DNA from: Clostridiales bacterium
GTDB lineage: Bacteria > Bacillota > Clostridia > Lutisporales > Lutisporaceae
DNA length: 15,441 nucleotides
Direction: 5' to 3'
Assembly: GCA_012522255.1 (NCBI GenBank)
Contig: JAAYKT010000165.1
Location: 1-15,441, forward strand
Below are positions 6,264 to 14,429 of the stretch, in pieces (position 1 is the stretch's first letter; the number at the start of each line of letters is the position of its first letter). A program made the position numbers and the translations under genes. The notes below the pieces were generated by a model. That model was not told where the DNA came from. It saw only the letters and a program-made list of their open reading frames with translations, and did not search any database.

Positions 6264-7262
6264 ATGGAAGACAGACTGATTACGGCAAATATCATTAGCG
6301 ATGATGATTTAGAACAGAATCTTAGGCCAAAATATCTCGATGACTATATTGGCCAAACCTCTGTAAAGGAAAAAATGCGAATATTTATAGAAGCGGCAAA
6401 ACAAAGAAAAGAGGCTTTGGATCACGTTTTGTTATATGGCCCTCCGGGGCTTGGCAAAACGACATTGGCAAATATCATTGCCAATGAGTTGGGAGTAAGC
6501 ATCAGAGTTACTTCGGGGCCTGCCATTGAAAAACAGGGAGACTTGGCTGCAATACTGACTAATCTCAATTACAATGATGTGCTGTTTATTGATGAAATAC
6601 ACAGACTCAACAGGAGTATAGAGGAGATCCTATACCCTGCCATGGAGGATTGCGCAATAGATATAATAATAGGAAAAGGGCCCAGCGCACGTTCAATCCG
6701 ATTGGACATACCGAGCTTTACCATGATAGGTGCCACAACGAGAGCCGGTATGATTACATCTCCCTTAAGAGACAGGTTTGGGGTAATGTGCAGATTGAAT
6801 TACTATAATAATGATGAGCTTTTTGATATAGTTGTCAGATCGGCTAAAATTCTTAAAATAGATATAGAAGAAAAGGGTGCCCATGAAATAGCAAAGAGGT
6901 CAAGAGGTACACCCCGAATAGCCAATAGGCTGCTAAAAAGGGTTAGGGATTTTGCACAAATAAAGGCTGAAGGAGTAATTACCGAAAAGGTGGCGGATGA
7001 TGGTTTAAAATTATTGGAAATAGATAATATCGGTTTGGATGATATTGACAGAAAAGTGTTATTAACGATTATAGAAAAGTATAATGGCGGGCCTGTTGGT
7101 CTGGATACGATAGCCGCCTCCATAGGTGAAGAGTCAAATACTATCGAAGATGTTTATGAACCATATCTTTTGCAAATAGGATTTTTAAGCAGAACACCTC
7201 GGGGCAGAATGGTTACAAACTTAGCATATAAGCATTTAAACATGCCGCTGCTTGGGTTTTAA
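6264..7262 (+). CDS. ruvB: Holliday junction branch migration ATPase RuvB
   Basis: RuvB is the hexameric AAA+ motor that drives branch migration with RuvA. Walker A GPPGLGKTT is at residues 59-67 and Walker B IDEIHR starts around residue 109. The sensor segment GATTRAG, the arginine-bearing LRDRFG and the C-terminal winged helix (PYLLQIGFLSRTPRGR) follow. It is 332 aa from ATG at 6264, which lies 6 nt after AGGTG. An in-frame GTG at 6255 lies within that Shine-Dalgarno and is not used. The usual ruvCAB order is complete. Confidence 0.96.
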   Translation: MEDRLITANIISDDDLEQNLRPKYLDDYIGQTSVKEKMRIFIEAAKQRKEALDHVLLYGPPGLGKTTLANIIANELGVSIRVTSGPAIEKQGDLAAILTNLNYNDVLFIDEIHRLNRSIEEILYPAMEDCAIDIIIGKGPSARSIRLDIPSFTMIGATTRAGMITSPLRDRFGVMCRLNYYNNDELFDIVVRSAKILKIDIEEKGAHEIAKRSRGTPRIANRLLKRVRDFAQIKAEGVITEKVADDGLKLLEIDNIGLDDIDRKVLLTIIEKYNGGPVGLDTIAASIGEESNTIEDVYEPYLLQIGFLSRTPRGRMVTNLAYKHLNMPLLGF

Positions 7263-7352
7263 TCTGGTTAAACACAGATAGTTTATTAGAGGATTCCTGA
7301 TGATTTTGTCGAAATAAGAACTGATATGGTTGGAACAGAGAGGTGCGGCAGG

Positions 7353-8984
7353 ATGAGAAAGTTTTTTGGATTTTTATTGATTATATTTTTACTTATACAA
7401 AGTACAATTGTTTGCGGAGATATAACAATTCCAAAAACAGTGAAGGTTGGTCTTAATTATGGCAATCCCATGTTCGACAACATTAATATAAAAAGTAATA
7501 AACCAATAGAGTTGGTTTTAAGTAAAAGTGGTGAAGAAGAGACTATTTCCTTAAAAAGCCCTATTGATTTTTCTTTTAGGAAGGATTCCTACTATAACAT
7601 TCTTGATGGGGGGACTAAAAAAATCCAATACATAAAAGCGGTAAAATACAGCGGTGAGCTTATCGGTCCCTTTCATATAAGAATAGGAAATACATATAAG
7701 GACTATAACTCTGCAGACACTGCACTAAAGAGCATGGGAAAATCAATAAAAGGCCTGTTTATAGCTTACGAAAATGGTTGGCAAATATGGAACGGTTTAC
7801 TGTTGGATGAAAAAGAGTGCAAAGAACAAATAGATATTATTCAAAATAAAATACCGGATGCAAAACTGCAAATAATAGGGCCGGATGAAAAAAGAATTCA
7901 AATAACAGATGCTGACGGCAATCCTTTTTTTGTTTATAATTGCAATGAAATTTTTATAAAGGCACCAAATGCCGAAAAAGAATTATCCTTAATAAGCTTT
8001 AATGGTGCAAATTACAGAGGTGAACTTATAATAAAAACATTGGAAGACGGTTCTATCGGTGTTATAAACAGTTTACCTTTGGATCAATACCTATATGGTG
8101 TTGTCCCATGTGAAATGGAACCTACCTGGCATACTGAAGCATTAAAGGCACAGGCTGTTGCTGCGCGCAATTATGCGTTACAGAATATATGCAAACACGA
8201 AAAAGAAGGTTATAACCTTTGCAGTACCCAGCATTGTCAGGTTTATAAAGGTTATGACAAAGAAAACCCCAAAACAAACGAAGCCATAGACCAAACCAAA
8301 GGAAAACTTTTATACTATAATAATGAGCTTGCACAAACTTACTACCACTCCAGCAGCGGCGGTCATACGGAAAATTCTGAAAGTATATGGAGTGAGACAA
8401 TACCATATTTAAGAGGCGTGGATGACAGCTATGGACTCGGAAGCCCTTATGACCTTTGGATTAGTGAGCTGGATAAATCGCATATCGAAAGCAAGTTATC
8501 CGAGTATAGCATGAATATAGGTAATCTGGTTGATATAAGGCCTATAGAGTTAAGCAAATTCGGGAGGGTTACTCAACTTGAGATTATAGGAACAAAGGAT
8601 ACAATTATATTGGAAAAAGAAAAATTCAGGACGATGTTCGGCACTTCTAACATAAAAAGCATATGGTATGAGGTAAATACCGAATCCGATATTAATGTGT
8701 TTGATATGCAACAAAATGCTAATATAATGAAGAGGCCGAACGGACTAAGTGTTGTGTCTGCCGATAGTAAAAGGACACTCACACAAAATGATAAAAGCCT
8801 GTACATTAAAGGCCCCTATGACATCAAAAAGCTTAATGTTTTGCCATCTTCTTATACCTTTAAAGGAAAAGGTTGGGGACATGGCATCGGTATGAGCCAA
8901 TACGGGGCTAAGGGAATGGCTGAATCAGGATTTAATTATGTTAAAATATTGGAACACTACTATAAAGGGACTGCAGTACGATAG
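7353..8984 (+). CDS. SpoIID/LytB-domain protein (probable lytic transglycosylase) with N-terminal extension
   Basis: The N-terminus (MRKFFGFLLIIFLLIQSTIVCG) is a signal peptide or anchor. The SpoIID domain occupies about residues 220-540. It holds PLDQYLYGVVPCEME with the presumed catalytic Glu254, EALKAQAVAARNYA, a Cys pair C290/C295 like the zinc-binding cysteines reported in some clostridial SpoIIDs, YYHSSSGGHTENSE, and the terminal GWGHGIGMSQYGA. SpoIID cleaves peptide-stripped glycan strands at engulfment. At 543 aa this protein is well beyond the roughly 340 aa of Bacillus SpoIID. The extra part includes a segment at about 105-175 that looks like a SPOR (denuded-glycan-binding) domain. 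The second ATG is chosen because GAGAGGTG lies 7 nt before it; ATG at 7326 has no Shine-Dalgarno. It may be a paralogue rather than the engulfment SpoIID itself. Confidence 0.9.
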   Translation: MRKFFGFLLIIFLLIQSTIVCGDITIPKTVKVGLNYGNPMFDNINIKSNKPIELVLSKSGEEETISLKSPIDFSFRKDSYYNILDGGTKKIQYIKAVKYSGELIGPFHIRIGNTYKDYNSADTALKSMGKSIKGLFIAYENGWQIWNGLLLDEKECKEQIDIIQNKIPDAKLQIIGPDEKRIQITDADGNPFFVYNCNEIFIKAPNAEKELSLISFNGANYRGELIIKTLEDGSIGVINSLPLDQYLYGVVPCEMEPTWHTEALKAQAVAARNYALQNICKHEKEGYNLCSTQHCQVYKGYDKENPKTNEAIDQTKGKLLYYNNELAQTYYHSSSGGHTENSESIWSETIPYLRGVDDSYGLGSPYDLWISELDKSHIESKLSEYSMNIGNLVDIRPIELSKFGRVTQLEIIGTKDTIILEKEKFRTMFGTSNIKSIWYEVNTESDINVFDMQQNANIMKRPNGLSVVSADSKRTLTQNDKSLYIKGPYDIKKLNVLPSSYTFKGKGWGHGIGMSQYGAKGMAESGFNYVKILEHYYKGTAVR

Positions 8985-8998
8985 AAAGAGGTTTTGTA

Positions 8999-10024
8999 TT
9001 GGACACAAAAGATTTTTGGTATTCCTTGCCTGAAAACTTGATAGCACAGGATCCCATATATCCCAGAGATAATTCAAGGCTTCTAATTCTGGATAAAAAT
9101 GGGGGAAAAACAAAACATGTTATTTTTAGTGATATAATTGATTATTTGAAACCCGGAGACTGCTTGGTATTGAATAATACCAAAGTAATACCTGCCAGAT
9201 TGTATGGCGTAAAAAAGCAGACCAACAGTTTTATTGAGTTCTTATTGCTAAACAGAAAAAGCAAGGATACCTGGGAAGTCATCTTAAGGCCAGGGAAGAA
9301 AGCAAAAATAGGAACTGAGTTTGTTTTTGGGGAAAATGAATTAAATGCTAAAATAACAGATATTATAGATGGCGGAAACAGGATTGTTGAATTCCAATAT
9401 GAAGGCCTTTTTGAAAATGTTTTGGATAGGTTGGGGGAAATACCCCTTCCTCCGTATATAAAAAAGGAGCTCAAAGATACACAAAGATACCAAACAGTAT
9501 ATGCCAAATTTGATGGGTCAGCTGCCGCCCCTACGGCAGGATTGCATTTCACGGAAGAATTGTTAAAAAAGATAAGTAAAAAAGGTATAAATGCAGCCTA
9601 TATCACTCTTCACATCGGTCTTGGTACATTCCGGCCTGTTAAGACAGCCGATATAGAAAGCCATAAAATGCATTCCGAGTATTACGAAATATCAAGGGAT
9701 TGCGCTGAATTAATAAATAACACAAAAGCAGCCGGAGGTAGGATTATATGTGTAGGCACCACATCTGTCAGAACTTTGGAGTCTGCGGTATCGGATAAAG
9801 ATATAGTGGAAGAAAGAAAAGGCTGGACAGATATATTTATTTATCCCGGCTACAAGTTTAAAATAACAGACGGGCTTTTAACAAATTTTCATCTGCCCGA
9901 ATCTACACTCCTTATGTTAGTCTGCGCCTTAGCGGGCAAGGATTCTGTTATGAAGACTTATGAAGAAGCGATTTCTTTAAAATACAGGTTTTTTAGTTTT
10001 GGGGATGCAATGCTGATTATCTGA
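8999..10024 (+). CDS. queA: S-adenosylmethionine:tRNA ribosyltransferase-isomerase QueA
   Basis: QueA moves and isomerises the ribosyl group of S-adenosylmethionine onto preQ1 in tRNA to make epoxyqueuosine. This is the step after Tgt, encoded two genes downstream. Family segments are present in order: FWYSLPENLIAQDP at the N-terminus, LVLNNTKVIPARL, WEVILRPGKKAKIG, 'GEIPLPPYI', AAPTAGLHFTEELL, HIGLGTFRPV, TTSVRTLESA, and NFHLPESTLLMLV near the end. The length of 341 aa is standard. The TTG start is 7 nt after AAAGAGG, 14 bases beyond the preceding stop, so co-transcription with the SpoIID-like gene is likely. Confidence 0.96.
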   Translation: MDTKDFWYSLPENLIAQDPIYPRDNSRLLILDKNGGKTKHVIFSDIIDYLKPGDCLVLNNTKVIPARLYGVKKQTNSFIEFLLLNRKSKDTWEVILRPGKKAKIGTEFVFGENELNAKITDIIDGGNRIVEFQYEGLFENVLDRLGEIPLPPYIKKELKDTQRYQTVYAKFDGSAAAPTAGLHFTEELLKKISKKGINAAYITLHIGLGTFRPVKTADIESHKMHSEYYEISRDCAELINNTKAAGGRIICVGTTSVRTLESAVSDKDIVEERKGWTDIFIYPGYKFKITDGLLTNFHLPESTLLMLVCALAGKDSVMKTYEEAISLKYRFFSFGDAMLII

Positions 10025-10109
10025 CAGACTTGAGTATTAGATAAAAATGCGTTCGGCTATTATTATAAAAGATATAATACGATTCCTATTATATAAAGGG
10101 GGCCAAGAT

Positions 10110-10739
10110 GTGAAGATCAACTTTATAAAAAACAAAATATCCAAGTATACTTATTGCCTGGAAGTTTTTTTGGCAATATTTATAATGACTGCTGTTGTTA
10201 TAAGCACTTATGATTTGGTTAAGTATTTAATACTGATATTTATGACAAACCCCATGGACACTTATGAAGTATTTCAAAGATTTTTGGGACATGTACTTTT
10301 GCTGGTAGTGGGCATAGAGCTTGTAATTATGCTCATATCTCATACCACATCCAGCGTGTTGGAAGTGGTACTATATGCAATTGCAAGAAAAATGCTTATT
10401 CACAGTGAAAAAATGCTGGATGTTGTTATAGGGGTTTTAGCAATTGGTGCGGTTTTTGCCATAAGAAAATACTTATTCACTAAAGAAATAAGGATTGAGG
10501 GCAGCGGTACTGTTTTTTCCGCCGGCATATCGGTTGCCGATGCAAATACCATAACAGGCCTTTCCATACCTGAAACATATGGTAATACAATAGGAGGCGT
10601 AATAACAAGGATATCTGAAGATACTAATAGAACCATCTATGAAGGTATAGATTTTAGAATAGGCAATGCCAGGTTAAAAGTTATATCAATGAAAGATGAA
10701 TTAATTGAAAAGGTATTAATAGATAATTTAGATGAATGA
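10110..10739 (+). CDS. PsiE-like membrane protein with C-terminal soluble domain
   Basis: This 209-aa protein has about four hydrophobic segments (roughly residues 14-36, 60-80, 85-95 and 107-120). The stretch VVGIELVIMLISHTTSSVLEVVLYAIARKMLI resembles the phosphate-starvation-inducible PsiE family (PF06146), whose function is not established. After the last membrane segment comes a soluble domain of about 85 residues (IRIEGSGTVFSAGISVADANTI onward) that I do not recognise. The start is GTG at 10110, 7 nt after AAGGGGG. An in-frame ATG at 10047 lacks a Shine-Dalgarno and would add 21 residues without family resemblance. It lies between queA and tgt and ends 13 bases before the tgt start. A link to queuosine is not evident. 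Confidence 0.72.
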   Translation: MKINFIKNKISKYTYCLEVFLAIFIMTAVVISTYDLVKYLILIFMTNPMDTYEVFQRFLGHVLLLVVGIELVIMLISHTTSSVLEVVLYAIARKMLIHSEKMLDVVIGVLAIGAVFAIRKYLFTKEIRIEGSGTVFSAGISVADANTITGLSIPETYGNTIGGVITRISEDTNRTIYEGIDFRIGNARLKVISMKDELIEKVLIDNLDE

Positions 10740-10752
10740 TGGAGGTGTTTTA

Positions 10753-11871
10753 TTGCCCGTTCGTTATGAATTAATAAAAGAATGCAAACATACAGGCGCC
10801 CGATTAGGCAAGCTATATACACCCCACGGTGTGATAGATACACCGGCCTTTATGCCTGTCGGTACCCAGGCAACGGTAAAGGCTATGAGCCCCGATGAAT
10901 TAAAGGACATAGGAGCCCAAATAATATTGAGTAATACCTACCATTTATTTATAAGGCCCGGGCATAAGCTTATAGAAGAAGCCGGCGGCCTTCATGGTTT
11001 TATGAACTGGGATAGGCCTATACTCACTGATAGCGGTGGATTTCAGGTCTTCAGTTTAAATGAATTAAGAAAAATAACTGAGGAAGGCGTAGAGTTTAAA
11101 TCTCATTTAGACGGTACTAAGCACTTTTTTACTCCGGAGTATGTTATGGAAATAGAAGAATCATTGGGTGCAGATATAATAATGGCTTTTGATGAGTGCG
11201 TTTCGTATCCTGAGGAAAAAGAATATGTACAAAAGTCCATGGAAAGAACCGTCAGGTGGTTAAAAAGATGCAAGAAAGCCCACAAAAACATTGAAGAGCA
11301 GTCATTATTCGGAATAGTGCAAGGCGGAGTATTTGAAGATTTAAGGATTGAATCAGCAAAAAAAACCGTTGATTGTGACTTGCCCGGATACGCAATAGGA
11401 GGATTGAGTGTAGGGGAACCCAAAAATATAATGAATGACATGATTGAATGTACTGTGCCGCATTTACCGAAAGATAAACCCAGGTACTTAATGGGTGTCG
11501 GCAGTCCGGACTCATTAATTGATGGTTCTTTACGAGGAATTGATATGTTTGACTGCGTGTTGCCTACAAGAATAGCAAGAAACGGTACTGTTATGACATC
11601 ACAGGGTAAATTGGTTATAAGAAATGCAAATTATGCCGAAGATTTCAGGCCTATTGATGAAGAGTGCGATTGCTATACCTGTAAAAACTTTTCCAGGGCC
11701 TATATAAGGCACCTGATTAAAACCGGGGAGATTTTGGGCGCACGTCTTACTACCATTCATAATTTACGATTTCTTCAAAATGTTATGAAAGGTATAAGAA
11801 AAGCTATTTTAGACGATAATTTAATAAGTTTTCGGGATGATTTTTTTGAAAAGTATGGATATGATAAATAA
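10753..11871 (+). CDS. tgt: Queuine/preQ1 tRNA-guanine transglycosylase Tgt
   Basis: Tgt swaps guanine-34 of GUN-anticodon tRNAs for preQ1, forming a covalent tRNA intermediate. The two catalytic aspartates are D93 (in TDSGGFQVFS) and D267 (in DCVLPTR). Substrate-pocket motifs GIVQGG and GGLSVGE are present. The zinc site is C305, C307, C310 and H336. At 372 aa it is a complete bacterial-type enzyme. TTG at 10753 is preferred over the in-frame ATG at 10732 because GGAGG (10741-10745) lies 7 nt before it and because it gives the usual xxRYELIK start. It acts just before QueA in the pathway. Confidence 0.96.
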   Translation: MPVRYELIKECKHTGARLGKLYTPHGVIDTPAFMPVGTQATVKAMSPDELKDIGAQIILSNTYHLFIRPGHKLIEEAGGLHGFMNWDRPILTDSGGFQVFSLNELRKITEEGVEFKSHLDGTKHFFTPEYVMEIEESLGADIIMAFDECVSYPEEKEYVQKSMERTVRWLKRCKKAHKNIEEQSLFGIVQGGVFEDLRIESAKKTVDCDLPGYAIGGLSVGEPKNIMNDMIECTVPHLPKDKPRYLMGVGSPDSLIDGSLRGIDMFDCVLPTRIARNGTVMTSQGKLVIRNANYAEDFRPIDEECDCYTCKNFSRAYIRHLIKTGEILGARLTTIHNLRFLQNVMKGIRKAILDDNLISFRDDFFEKYGYDK

Positions 11872-11941
11872 TATAATATAGAATTAGGGAAGAAGGAATT
11901 TTCTTATCCATATTGAATAATAAATTTAAAGGAGTGATAGT

Positions 11942-12208
11942 ATGCCGCAATGGGCGCCGACAGTATTAATGTATGCAGCTATTTTAGGAATTTTCTACCT
12001 TCTATTAATCAGACCTCAGAGGAAGAAAGAAAAAGATACGCAGGAAATGAGAAAGAGCTTAAAAGAAGGTGACGAGGTACTTACAATCGGTGGTATTTAT
12101 GGTAGGGTTTTAAACATTAAAGATGATATTATAACCTTGGAAATAGGTGCCGATAAAGTTAAATTAAAAATAGCGCAATGGGCTGTAGGAAGGAAAATAG
12201 GTTCCTAA
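11942..12208 (+). CDS. yajC: Preprotein translocase accessory subunit YajC
   Basis: This small single-span membrane protein (88 aa) works with SecDF at the SecYEG translocon. A transmembrane segment at about residues 6-23 is followed directly by RPQRKKEKD, then the cytoplasmic KEGDEVLTIGGIYGRVLNIKDD motif typical of YajC. The ATG follows AAAGGAGTG. Order tgt-yajC-secD-secF is widely conserved, but here a terminator and about 0.9 kb separate yajC from secD. Confidence 0.94.
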   Translation: MPQWAPTVLMYAAILGIFYLLLIRPQRKKEKDTQEMRKSLKEGDEVLTIGGIYGRVLNIKDDIITLEIGADKVKLKIAQWAVGRKIGS

Positions 12209-12215
12209 CGGAAAG

Positions 12216-12246
12216 AGTAACTTGATAGATTCAAGTTACTTTTTTA
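12216..12246 (+). terminator. Rho-independent terminator after yajC
   Basis: AGTAACTTGA (12216-12225) pairs perfectly with TCAAGTTACT (12231-12240) around the loop TAGAT and is followed by TTTTTT. It closes the ruvCAB-to-yajC block. Confidence 0.88.
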
Positions 12247-12627
12247 GTTTATGCATGCACCGCAGTTTTCAAATTGTTAGTATGTACATGGTGCTTGAGG
12301 TTTTTTGATGTACGGTTACAGTTAATACTATAGCTTTATCCTTAATAGCAGATTATTGTATTTGATGCGATTGCCGAGTTACAAGGCTAATTGTCTGTAA
12401 GCTTATTACGGGCGAAATCAAACCCTCCCCGTAAACTCACAAGTCAAGTAAAAAAGTCGTCCTTAAGTCACATATGATTTCGCTTTTCCTCCATTTCGCT
12501 AACAGACCTTAAGCCTTTCCACAAAGCAATCTCTATCAAATACTAATATTTCTGACATTAAAAGCATTAAGCAAAGGACATGTGAACAGTTAGCGATGTA
12601 CACCTTATATGACAGGAACTTGGAATA
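12247..12627. other. Long intergenic stretch with repeat material and no gene
   Basis: No open frame with a Shine-Dalgarno is visible here on either strand. The left part carries a dispersed-repeat copy in reverse orientation. The middle has an inverted repeat GCGAAATCA (12412-12420) / TGATTTCGC (12475-12483), and several TTAAGG/CCTTAA motifs recur near 12460-12516. Base composition is visibly less A/T-rich than the other gaps (for example the C-rich run at 12423-12430). It looks like a remnant of a non-coding repetitive element. Confidence 0.5.
12325..12389 (-). repeat. Dispersed intergenic repeat, copy B
   Basis: The 38 bases 12352-12389 are, on the complement, identical to 15390-15427 at the right edge of the window. 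The GCTATAGTAT block shared with copy A lies at 12325-12334 in the matching order. The element may extend towards 12540, but no second full-length copy is visible here to set its ends. Confidence 0.85.
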
Positions 12628-12628
12628 A

Positions 12629-12656
12629 TTGTTTGGCATTTTGAATAAAGTATACT
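12629..12656 (+). promoter_or_regulatory. Candidate sigma-A promoter of the TIGR04086-type gene
   Basis: TTGTTT (12629-12634), a 16-base spacer and TATACT (12651-12656) form a moderate promoter. The start would fall near 12663, at the edge of the Shine-Dalgarno, giving a nearly leaderless message, which weakens the call. The -10 is good and the -35 fair. Confidence 0.35.
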
Positions 12657-12677
12657 AAAATATGGGAGGTGTATGTA

Positions 12678-13088
12678 TTGAATAGAATTGATAGAGGGTT
12701 AAAGAAACAGCTTGAAAAAAATAAGAATGATAAACTGTTTATGGTTTTTAAATCCGTTATACTTGCTTTAATAATTTCTTTGATATGTATAATAATATAT
12801 GCTATTGTATTATCAATAACACCCGTGTCCGATAATACAATGTCATTAATAACACAAGTAATCTCAATGATAAGCATACTGGCTGCAGGTATTTATTGCG
12901 GTAAAAATATAGGGGTAAAAGGCTGGCTGTATGGATTAAGTGTCGGCATTATATACATAATAATACTGATACCCATAAGTATGCTTTTGGGAGAGACACT
13001 GACTTTCGATAAGTATCTTCTTGCAAGATTGCTGATGGCGGCAACAGTAGGCTTAATCGGTGGTATAATAGGCGTGAACATTTTGTGA
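12678..13088 (+). CDS. TIGR04086-family small membrane protein
   Basis: This 136-aa protein has a basic N-terminus and about four membrane segments: roughly residues 23-47, 54-74, 80-100 and 110-134. The layout, the glycine-rich AAGIYCGKNIGVKGWLYG loop and the terminal GLIGGIIGVNIL match the TIGR04086 family, which is found in spore-forming Firmicutes and has no known function. TTG at 12678 is used because GGGAGGTG (12664-12671) lies 6 nt before it. The upstream in-frame GTG at 12669 overlaps that site. It sits between yajC and secDF, as often seen in clostridia, but secD has its own promoter. Confidence 0.8.
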   Translation: MNRIDRGLKKQLEKNKNDKLFMVFKSVILALIISLICIIIYAIVLSITPVSDNTMSLITQVISMISILAAGIYCGKNIGVKGWLYGLSVGIIYIIILIPISMLLGETLTFDKYLLARLLMAATVGLIGGIIGVNIL

Positions 13089-13104
13089 TTAAAACTAATA
13101 TCAA

Positions 13105-13133
13105 TTGACTCACTATTTGAAAAGTAATATAAT
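13105..13133 (+). promoter_or_regulatory. Near-consensus sigma-A promoter of secDF
   Basis: TTGACT (13105-13110), a 17-base spacer and a perfect TATAAT (13128-13133) lie 34 bases before the secD ATG. Initiation is expected near 13140, leaving a leader of about 28 nt with the Shine-Dalgarno GGGGGAGG. Confidence 0.88.
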
Positions 13134-13167
13134 TACCAATGTGAACTTTTAAAGGGGGAGGATACAA

Positions 13168-14418
13168 ATGAACTCTAAGAATACGGTTAAATTCATTGCA
13201 GTAGTTTTATTAATTGGAATTATAGCGTATATAACATCATTTGGAATAAGTGTTGGGAAATATGAAGTACTACCGGTTAAAAAACTAATCAAGTTGGGCT
13301 TGGATTTAAGAGGGGGAGCGGATGTGGTTTTGGAAGCTTTAGGCACTCCCGAAGATCCGGTTACAGATGAAAAGATGGAAAGAGCGGTAGCAACTATTAG
13401 AGAGCGAATAGATAGCTTAGGTGTTACTGAACCTGTAATAACACGTCAGGGTGGTAAAAGAATAAGAGTTGGCTTGCCTGAAATTTCTGACACTCAAAGG
13501 GCTTTGGAGATAATAGGCAAAACGGCTCAATTAAAATTTATTGATGAAGAAGAAAATGTAATTATAACAGGAAATGACATAAAAGAGGCAAAAGCCGTTT
13601 ACTCAACGGATCCGGATACAAAATTGCAAGTACCCGTTGTTTCCTTGGAATTAAACTCTGAAGGAGCGAAAAAATTTGCTACGGCTACCTCTGAAAACGT
13701 AGACAAAATTATAGCAATACTATTGGATGAAAGCATCATTTCTGCACCAAGAGTAAACGAACCCATTACGGAAGGCAAATGTCAGATATCCGGCAGAATG
13801 ACCATTGAGGAAGCCGGAGATTTAGCTATGCTTATAAGAGCAGGTGCCCTCCCCGTGGAATTAAAAACTTTGCAGGTTACAAGCGTTGGGCCTGAGTTGG
13901 GGGCAAATTCTTTTGAAAAAAGTTTAACCGCAGGCCAGATCGGAATATTATTGGTATTTTTATTTCTGATTGTATACTACAGGGTACCCGGATTTATTGC
14001 CAGCATTGCTTTAGTACTGTATATCTGTCTTGTACTTCTTACTTTGGCTGCACTCAAAGCAACCTTGACTTTGCCGGGGATTGCGGGGCTTATTTTATCC
14101 ATAGGCATGGCCGTCGATGCCAATGTAATCATATTTGAAAGAATAAAAGAAGAACTTAAAATGGGCAAAACTATCAGGGCAGCTACGGATTCAGGTTTTA
14201 GGAGAGCATTTTTGGCAATACTTGATTCAAATATAACGACACTAATCGCAGCCATCGTTTTATTTTACTTAGGCGCGGGGCCTATCAAAGGCTTTGCGGT
14301 AACTTTATCAATAGGTATATTGGCAAGTATGTTCACCGCCATAGTGGTTACAAGATTCCTGATGCGTACTTTTGAAGGAACCAATATACTGAACGATAAA
14401 AAGTTTTACGGGGTATAG
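13168..14418 (+). CDS. secD: Protein translocase subunit SecD
   Basis: SecD and SecF form a proton-driven membrane protein that pulls secreted polypeptides out of the SecYEG channel. One N-terminal membrane segment (about residues 8-26) is followed by the GLDLRGGADVVLEA motif, a large extracytoplasmic region with the P1-type repeats (TIRERIDSLGVTEP), and five C-terminal membrane segments. The membrane motif GMAVDANVIIFERI contains D317, the counterpart of the aspartate on the SecD side of the proton path (D340 in Thermus SecDF). At 416 aa it is the short Gram-positive type, and SecD and SecF are separate genes here, not fused as in Bacillus. Confidence 0.96.
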   Translation: MNSKNTVKFIAVVLLIGIIAYITSFGISVGKYEVLPVKKLIKLGLDLRGGADVVLEALGTPEDPVTDEKMERAVATIRERIDSLGVTEPVITRQGGKRIRVGLPEISDTQRALEIIGKTAQLKFIDEEENVIITGNDIKEAKAVYSTDPDTKLQVPVVSLELNSEGAKKFATATSENVDKIIAILLDESIISAPRVNEPITEGKCQISGRMTIEEAGDLAMLIRAGALPVELKTLQVTSVGPELGANSFEKSLTAGQIGILLVFLFLIVYYRVPGFIASIALVLYICLVLLTLAALKATLTLPGIAGLILSIGMAVDANVIIFERIKEELKMGKTIRAATDSGFRRAFLAILDSNITTLIAAIVLFYLGAGPIKGFAVTLSIGILASMFTAIVVTRFLMRTFEGTNILNDKKFYGV

Positions 14419-14429
14419 GAGGAAAACAT

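Noticed and set aside
7263..7352. Small inverted repeat ATCTG/CAGAT after ruvB as a terminator
   Set aside because: The stem has only 5 bp and no T tract follows, so it is too weak.
8930..9000. preQ1 riboswitch ahead of queA or tgt
   Set aside because: queA starts 14 bases after the preceding gene and tgt 13 bases after its neighbour; there is no room for the aptamer and no C-rich/A-rich preQ1 motif.
9142..9552. Open frame of 136 codons on the minus strand inside queA
   Set aside because: It is the antisense shadow of conserved queA codons, with no ribosome binding site and no family resemblance.
12247..12627. CRISPR array, tRNA or small protein gene in the long gap
   Set aside because: There are no regularly spaced direct repeats and no cloverleaf or TTCGA-type T-arm, and the frames have no Shine-Dalgarno.
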